Origin: Fodinisporobacter ferrooxydans
Lineage (GTDB): Bacteria > Bacillota > Bacilli > Tumebacillales > MYW30-H2
Direction: 5' to 3'
DNA: 64,000 nt
NCBI RefSeq assembly: GCF_022818495.1
Contig: NZ_CP089291.1
Coordinates: 2,311,501 to 2,375,500, forward strand
Position 1 is the first letter of the stretch. Each line of letters starts with the position of its first letter. The translations under genes and the position numbers were made by a program. Below, one piece after another: positions 59,597 through 64,000 of this stretch. The notes beneath the pieces are model-generated. The model ran no database searches, was not told where the DNA came from, and saw only the letters and a list, made by a program, of their open reading frames with translations.

Positions 59597-60604
59597 TCAG
59601 CGCCTTTTTCGCACGGCTTGTTCCCAACGGCGCAAGTTTGGATACGGGTCAAATGCCCACTCATGCTTGCCGGTATCTTTATACATGCCAAAATGAAGAT
59701 GTGGCGGGAATTTGCCGGACGTGCCAATTTTTCCGTATCCGGAACTGCCTACATAGCCGATAACTTCTCCAGGTTTAACCACCGTTCCTTGTTTGATCCC
59801 TTTCGCATACCCCGATAAATGCGCATAATAAAAGTACAAATTGTCGACTGTACGTATGCCCACACGCCAGCCGCCGTATTTGTTCCATCCTAAGGATTCG
59901 ATATATCCATACGTAACAGATAGTACAGGTGTGCCATAAGGGGCGAAAATATCGGTTCCTTCGTGAATTCTGCGTCCCCCCCAAGAACGTCCGTCCCCCC
60001 AGGTATCCTTATATGAATAATCCCGTTTTACCGGAATCGGAAATACGAAAGATTGTAAAGATGTCGAGTTGCTATGTTTGAATATTTCCCGATATTCTTC
60101 GATGCGCGTGACTATGTTCGGATCCTCATAAAATTGCAATAACGTATGCTCAAGCTTTTTTTCAGAAGTGCCGTTTTTAGCCAAATAGGAAAAAAAGGAC
60201 TGGGTGACATCGTTGCGAGACGTACGGAGAGCTTGTCCGTCACCGTCGGCATCTTGGCCGATACCGCCAAATACCCGTATGATGCCGGGATTTGTCTCAT
60301 CCGAATGTGGATTTAACAAACCGCTCCACCAACGATCCGGAATATAAATATGTGTTTGTTGGTCAGAATTGTTTTTTTTGTGAATATTAAATTCATACTG
60401 ATGGATCGCTGCGATATCATACCAGTTCAGCCCCGTTTGCTTCGACAATTGTTCAATCCACGCTGGAATGGGGGCTGTTGGACCAGGAACTGCGACATTC
60501 GCTGAAACAGATGTTGCACAGAATCCGGTTGACTGTAAATTGATCATTGCGGGAAGTGTTAAAAACAGCAAACGTAGCGTCTTTGTTGTTTTCCAGTTCC
60601 GCAT
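59597..60604 (-). CDS. Secreted M23 metallopeptidase
   Basis: 335 residues from ATG 60604 (AAGGGGGA six bases ahead). Signal peptide, then a ~140-residue N-terminal domain (PAWIEQLSKQTGLNWYDIAA) and the LytM/M23 fold with HEGTDIFAPYGTPVL, YYAHLSGYAKGIKQG, GYVGSSGYG and HLHFGMY. It cleaves peptide bridges in murein and cell-wall material. First gene of the operon with the deacetylase. Confidence 0.9.
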   Translation of the reverse strand: MRNWKTTKTLRLLFLTLPAMINLQSTGFCATSVSANVAVPGPTAPIPAWIEQLSKQTGLNWYDIAAIHQYEFNIHKKNNSDQQTHIYIPDRWWSGLLNPHSDETNPGIIRVFGGIGQDADGDGQALRTSRNDVTQSFFSYLAKNGTSEKKLEHTLLQFYEDPNIVTRIEEYREIFKHSNSTSLQSFVFPIPVKRDYSYKDTWGDGRSWGGRRIHEGTDIFAPYGTPVLSVTYGYIESLGWNKYGGWRVGIRTVDNLYFYYAHLSGYAKGIKQGTVVKPGEVIGYVGSSGYGKIGTSGKFPPHLHFGMYKDTGKHEWAFDPYPNLRRWEQAVRKRR

Positions 60605-60762
60605 GTCCATTCCCCCTTGAACACGTTTAAAATTGATTCGGAACTTGGCGAAGCCAAGTTTTCTTTATTGCGTATCAGGATGTATACTAGTAATAATGAT
60701 TTTGAGTGACTGTATTCAATTTTCAAACAATTGTGATGGTTGCCGAAAAGGAGGTCTGATCG

Positions 60763-61062
60763 ATGAACCAGCCACAACAAGTCAGCGGCACAATCATCGG
60801 CAATCCTGTCCCTTTTAAGGATGTAGAGAATGATAAATCTTCCTACGTGGTTCGGATGATGCTAGATGAACCGTTCGTTTTTGATAAACACCCAATTTTA
60901 GATGTTTTCGTCCATATTCCCGGAAAGGAGACAGATTTGCATGTAGGCACCCGGATTCGGGTCAGCGGCGAATTGACAACACAGCATGTGATCACACGTT
61001 CAGGCAAATCTGGCAGACGAGGAATTGTGCATATTCGTCCACTTCTTTTGGAGCGATTATAA
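60763..61062 (+). CDS. Small beta-rich hypothetical protein
   Basis: 99 residues with alternating beta pattern (VSGTIIGNPVPFKDVEN, LDVFVHIPG, GTRIRVSGELTT, GIVHIRPLLLERL) that may be an OB fold. Strong ribosome site (AAAAGGAGGTCTGATCG). No family recognised. Confidence 0.65.
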   Translation: MNQPQQVSGTIIGNPVPFKDVENDKSSYVVRMMLDEPFVFDKHPILDVFVHIPGKETDLHVGTRIRVSGELTTQHVITRSGKSGRRGIVHIRPLLLERL

Positions 61063-61323
61063 AATCGGGCAAACAAGTTGTTCGTGTAGCTGCATTTGAA
61101 CAAATGGCTCATGCGTTTAGGGATTAGTATGGCATTCGTTGCAAATCATATGCACGGATCGTATTTGGAAAGACGTAAATAAAGTGTCACCAAATGTGCA
61201 AAAACCGCATATGTTTGATATCAGTGTCTACTCTGTATATGCGGATATGTACAGCAAGGGATTGAATTGGATGGATTGCGTATTTGCTATCACCTGGAAA
61301 TCAACATACCTGGAAATCAACTA

Positions 61324-61352
61324 TTGAAAAATAAACACGAAGGAATTATACT
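61324..61352 (+). promoter_or_regulatory. Sigma-A-type promoter of speD
   Basis: TTGAAA (61324-61329), 17 bases, TATACT (61347-61352). Start ~61359. Confidence 0.75.
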
Positions 61353-61410
61353 AACTTTTGGAATTGTATGGAGCAGTACACATGCAAAGGAACCAGCATT
61401 CACTTAAAGG

Positions 61411-61499
61411 GTTAGGACCTCATAGGACTAACTTTCCCCCGTGGTGGATGGCGCAGGTCCCGCATGCTTGAAAGAGCATGAATATTTTTCAAAGGGGGA
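61411..61499 (+). promoter_or_regulatory. Structured speD leader with alternative pairings and sequestrable ribosome site
   Basis: GTTAG (61411-61415) can pair with CTAAC (61428-61432), or GGACCT (61415-61420) with AGGTCC (61455-61460); TCCCCC (61435-61440) is complementary to the ribosome site GGGGGA (61494-61499). CATGCT (61463-61468) / AGCATG (61475-61480) hairpin precedes ATATTTTTC. These pairs are seen directly; a ligand or control role is inferred. Confidence 0.5.
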
Positions 61500-61506
61500 T
61501 CTTTAC

Positions 61507-61890
61507 ATGAATACCATGGGGCGTCATGTCATTGCTGAATTATGGGAATGCGATATTGAAATACTGGATGATTTGCAAAAAATCGAAAGAATTATGGTGA
61601 ATGCGGCTCTCGAAGCGGGCGCGGAAGTAAGGGAAGTCGCTTTCCACAAATTTGCCCCCCATGGAGTGAGCGGTGTTGTTATTATTTCCGAATCCCATTT
61701 GACAATCCACAGTTTTCCGGAACATGGGTATGCAAGTATCGATGTTTACACTTGCGGCCAACGAATTGATCCAAAGGTTGCATGTGATTATATAACGATG
61801 CAATTAGGCTCAAAACGGCGCGAATCGATTGAAGTGCCGAGAGGTCTGGGGAAAATCGATGTATCTGAGCAAAAACTGGAAATATTATAA
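61507..61890 (+). CDS. speD: S-adenosylmethionine decarboxylase proenzyme
   Basis: 127 residues. The prokaryotic class 1B enzyme: the cleavage site is in [21 protein letters not shown], where Ser becomes the pyruvoyl group after chain cleavage; HSFPE and YTCG are the conserved acid/base residues. Makes decarboxylated SAM for spermidine. ATG 61507 follows AAAGGGGGA; in-frame starts further upstream lie within the structured leader. Confidence 0.93.
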   Translation: MNTMGRHVIAELWECDIEILDDLQKIERIMVNAALEAGAEVREVAFHKFAPHGVSGVVIISESHLTIHSFPEHGYASIDVYTCGQRIDPKVACDYITMQLGSKRRESIEVPRGLGKIDVSEQKLEIL

Positions 61891-61988
61891 AGCCAAATAT
61901 CAAGGAAATGAGTTGCAATTATTTAGAAACGCCGATATAATTAAGCATTGTTGAAGCTTTTGCAGACTATATGGAGCAATGGATTCCG

Positions 61989-62064
<76 letters not shown>

Positions 62065-62071
62065 TTTAAGC

Positions 62072-62146
<75 letters not shown>

Positions 62147-62158
62147 GTTTTTTGTCTA

Positions 62159-62188
62159 TTGACAATTCAGTTGGAAATTTGTTATAGT
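62159..62188 (+). promoter_or_regulatory. Promoter of the infC-rpmI-rplT operon
   Basis: TTGACA (62159-62164), 18 bases, TATAGT (62183-62188), close to the sigma-A consensus. Confidence 0.85.
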
Positions 62189-62195
62189 ATTCTTT

Positions 62196-62340
62196 GAATT
62201 TAATGCAAGAAGAAGCTTGGGCTTCTCACCCGCGCGACGTCGAATGACTGTTTTCGGGTTATCTGAATTGACTAGTTATAGTTGCTAGTAGTGAGATAAC
62301 GTTTGATATGCGGGTACATATGTGCCCGTTTTTTATTTTC
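62196..62340 (+). ncRNA. L20-type leader RNA with terminator
   Basis: Structured leader upstream of infC with GCTTGGGCTTCTCACCC and several complementary segments, ending in the terminator CGGGTAC / GTGCCCG followed by six T (62311-62334). In Bacillus, ribosomal protein L20 binds this leader and causes premature termination, giving feedback control of infC-rpmI-rplT. Placement by context and the terminator; the exact stems were not folded. Confidence 0.75.
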
Positions 62341-62370
62341 CATTTTTTATTTATCTGGAGGTGACAGGCT

Positions 62371-62886
62371 ATTAGCAAAGACGATGTTCAGATTAATGAA
62401 GCGATTCGTGCTCGTGAAGTTCGATTGATTGACGTGAACGGGGATCAGTTGGGAATTGTTGCGTTTCGTGAAGCTTTGCGCATTGCCAGTGAAAAAAATC
62501 TGGATCTGGTGAATGTCGCTCCGACCGCAAAACCACCCGTGTGCCGGATTATGGATTACGGGAAGTTTAAGTATGAGCAAAGCAAGCGTGAAAAAGAGTC
62601 ACGGAAAAATCAAAAAGTGATATCCATTAAAGAAATACGGATGACGCCGAATATCGAAGAACACGATTTTGAAACGAAACTGCGGAATGTCATGAAGTTT
62701 TTAGAAGCGGGTGACAAAGTGAAGATCGCTGTCCGTTTCCGTGGCCGGGAGATTACCCATACGGCAATCGGGCAAAGCGTATTGGAGCGTATGGCGAAAG
62801 CTGTTGAAGAGATCAGTATGGTGGAACGTTCGCCAAAGCTGGAAGGCCGCCAAATGATTATGATTTTGTCACCGAAACAAAGCTAG
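62371..62886 (+). CDS. infC: Translation initiation factor IF-3
   Basis: 171 residues with start ATT 62371, preceded by TGGAGGTGAC. IF-3 is known for using AUU or AUC start codons for self-repression; the N-terminus [19 protein letters not shown] would otherwise be lost. [22 protein letters not shown] and [14 protein letters not shown], linker then [13 protein letters not shown] are all diagnostic. It binds 30S and checks the initiator tRNA. Confidence 0.96.
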   Translation: MSKDDVQINEAIRAREVRLIDVNGDQLGIVAFREALRIASEKNLDLVNVAPTAKPPVCRIMDYGKFKYEQSKREKESRKNQKVISIKEIRMTPNIEEHDFETKLRNVMKFLEAGDKVKIAVRFRGREITHTAIGQSVLERMAKAVEEISMVERSPKLEGRQMIMILSPKQS

Positions 62887-62912
62887 TTAGACTTGAAACG
62901 GAGGATACTTCG

Positions 62913-63110
62913 ATGCCAAAAATGAAAACACATCGCGGAGCTGCTAAACGGTTTAAGAAAACGGGTTCCGGTAAAATCAAACGCAGTCATGCGTTCACAA
63001 GTCACTTGTTCGCCAACAAATCCCAAAAGCGCAAGCGCAAATTGCGCCATGCAGGTCTTGTTTCCAAAGGCGACCAAAAACGTATTGCACAAATCATTAC
63101 GTATCTATAG
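62913..63110 (+). CDS. rpmI: Ribosomal protein bL35
   Basis: 65 residues, [20 protein letters not shown] start and [15 protein letters not shown]. 26 bases after infC. Confidence 0.97.
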   Translation: MPKMKTHRGAAKRFKKTGSGKIKRSHAFTSHLFANKSQKRKRKLRHAGLVSKGDQKRIAQIITYL

Positions 63111-63154
63111 GCAGCCAGACATACTTTAGTTATTGATTTTGAGGAGGTTTTCAT

Positions 63155-63514
63155 ATGCCAAGAGTGAAAGGTGGCACGGTTACCCGTCGCCGTCATAAGA
63201 AAATTTTAAAATTAGCCCGCGGGTATCGCGGTTCCAAACATCGTTTATTCCGTACTGCCAACCAGCAGGTCATGAAGTCCTTAATGTATGCATACCGTGA
63301 CCGTCGAACCAAAAAACGTGAATTCCGCAAATTGTGGATCGCACGGATCAATGCGGCTGCTCGCAACAACGGTTTGTCATACAGCAAATTAATGCATGGA
63401 TTAAAAGTTGCGGGTATTGAAGTAAACCGCAAGATGCTTGCCGATCTCGCTGTGAATGACGGCAAAGCATTCTCCGAATTGGCTTCTTTAGCGAAAACAA
63501 AGCTAAACGCGTAA
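63155..63514 (+). CDS. rplT: Ribosomal protein bL20
   Basis: 119 residues; [23 protein letters not shown] and [22 protein letters not shown] are conserved. Structural protein of the 50S subunit, and in this operon the likely repressor that binds the leader at 62196-62340. GAGGAGG precedes ATG 63155. Confidence 0.97.
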   Translation: MPRVKGGTVTRRRHKKILKLARGYRGSKHRLFRTANQQVMKSLMYAYRDRRTKKREFRKLWIARINAAARNNGLSYSKLMHGLKVAGIEVNRKMLADLAVNDGKAFSELASLAKTKLNA

Positions 63515-63529
63515 AGAGTATCTGAAATG

Positions 63530-63560
63530 GACCTACAGAACTTGCTGTAGGTCTTTCTTC
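63530..63560 (+). terminator. Terminator after rplT
   Basis: Perfect GACCTACAG / CTGTAGGTC stem, AACTTG loop, TTTCTT tail. Confidence 0.88.
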
Positions 63561-63670
63561 ATATAACACATGGGAACAGGTATTCATTTGAAACAAGGGA
63601 GACAATTACACAGGTAAAGAAAGTACAATCTCAGGGAAAAGAAGTCCAATCGATGATGGAGGAAAGACGT

Positions 63671-64000
63671 GTGCAATTAGAACCCATCTATTCTTTAAAA
63701 AACCCTCGAATAAGGGAATGGGCGGCATTAAAGCAAAAAAAATACCGTGATCAGACCGGGCAGTATTTGATTGAAGGCGTACGTTTGGTTGAAGAAGCCT
63801 TGCAATCGGATTGTGACCTGGAATACATACTATATAATAATGACCGGATGAACGAACGGTTACATGATCTCGTAGCAGAAATCGAAACACGCGGGCTGAA
63901 TCTGGTGGAATGCACGGAACAAGTATTGGCGCAAGTTGCCGATACCAAAACACCGCAGGGAATCGTTGCGATTGCGAAAAAATCACAAACATCCATCGAT
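63671..64000 (+). CDS. TrmH/SpoU-family RNA methyltransferase, N-terminal part (partial)
   Basis: The frame is open from GTG 63671 to the window end (110 codons). SLKNPRIREWAALKQKKYRD...GQYLIEGVRLVEEAL is the N-terminal substrate-binding region of 2'-O-methyltransferases of the SpoU family (RlmB/TsnR-like), ending at TPQGIVAIAKK before the knotted domain. GGAGG (63658-63662) gives the start. Position after rplT is common in Bacilli. Confidence 0.85.
   Translation, partial: MQLEPIYSLKNPRIREWAALKQKKYRDQTGQYLIEGVRLVEEALQSDCDLEYILYNNDRMNERLHDLVAEIETRGLNLVECTEQVLAQVADTKTPQGIVAIAKKSQTSID

Larger units (their letters stand above)
61063..61506 (+). other. Long upstream region and leader of speD
   Basis: 444 bases. 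Nothing coding is supported up to the promoter at 61324-61352; from ~61359 a leader of about 148 bases with several alternative pairings precedes the speD start (see promoter and leader entries). Confidence 0.6.

Noticed and set aside
61139-61327. 62-codon frame between the small beta-rich gene and speD
   Set aside because: No ribosome site; contains an internal short duplication (cctggaaatcaac); overlaps the speD promoter.

Overview
The window looks like a chromosome segment of an aerobic, endospore-forming, Gram-positive bacterium of the class Bacilli. Pointers are the gene orders dnaE-accD-accA-pfkA-pyk and infC-rpmI-rplT with an L20-type leader, strong Shine-Dalgarno sequences with frequent TTG/GTG starts, CotS/CotSA/YheC-type spore coat genes, a QoxABCD-type menaquinol oxidase, S-layer-homology proteins, and DUF3231, DUF3243 and DUF420 proteins. 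The layout resembles the Alicyclobacillaceae/Effusibacillus/Tumebacillus side of the Bacilli, but that placement is an inference from gene order only. I see no insertion sequence, prophage or CRISPR array; most of the window is chromosomal core with a few accessory blocks.

Layout. 1-2.6 kb: the tail of a sigma-54 activator, then larB and a split larC for the nickel-pincer cofactor of lactate racemase-type enzymes. larC is joined only by a -1 frameshift on a ten-A run and carries a long His/Asp repeat. 2.9-8.6 kb: respiratory block (DUF420 protein, quinol oxidase subunits II, I, III, IV, heme farnesyltransferase ctaB), with a Fnr-like box ahead of qoxA. 8.7-17.7 kb: a mixed region (ArsR regulator, DUF3231 protein, DHA2 efflux pump, Nudix CoA pyrophosphatase, DUF2225 protein, nicotinate phosphoribosyltransferase, metallo-beta-lactamase-fold hydrolase, CheX-like and DUF3243 proteins). 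17.9-35.4 kb: core metabolism and replication (dnaE, accDA, pfkA, pyk, thioesterase, icd, mdh, polA, mutM, coaE, lytic transglycosylase). 35.9-43.3 kb: an MFS transporter and a spore-coat block of five genes (GT4 glycosyltransferase, ATP-grasp YheC-type, two CotS-family kinase-fold proteins, and a glycosyltransferase that is an internal duplication). 43.4-46.2 kb: a three-gene membrane GMC dehydrogenase module and a 27-residue membrane peptide. 46.4-60.6 kb: surface and carbohydrate genes (phosphodiesterase, enolase-superfamily enzyme, SLH-GH18 protein, CBS protein, a degenerate phosphohexomutase-like protein beside a GH15 glucoamylase, an SLH/YcdB protein, PIG-L deacetylase, M23 peptidase). 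60.7-64 kb: speD with a structured leader, tRNA-Phe, tRNA-Cys, infC (ATT start), rpmI, rplT and the start of a SpoU/TrmH rRNA methyltransferase.

How the genes fit together. Glycolysis (pfkA, pyk), fatty-acid initiation (accDA) and part of the TCA cycle (icd, mdh) sit together; the citrate synthase gene that often precedes icd-mdh is not in this window. Electrons from menaquinol are consumed by the aa3/bo3-type oxidase, whose heme is farnesylated by CtaB. polA-mutM-coaE and a lytic transglycosylase follow as a DNA-repair/housekeeping run. The most unusual signals are the frameshifted larC, the phosphohexomutase-like pseudoenzyme, the duplicated coat glycosyltransferase, the anchored GMC module, the speD leader with a sequestrable ribosome site, and a dispersed GTTCAAAAAG...CTTTTTGAACATCC intergenic element.
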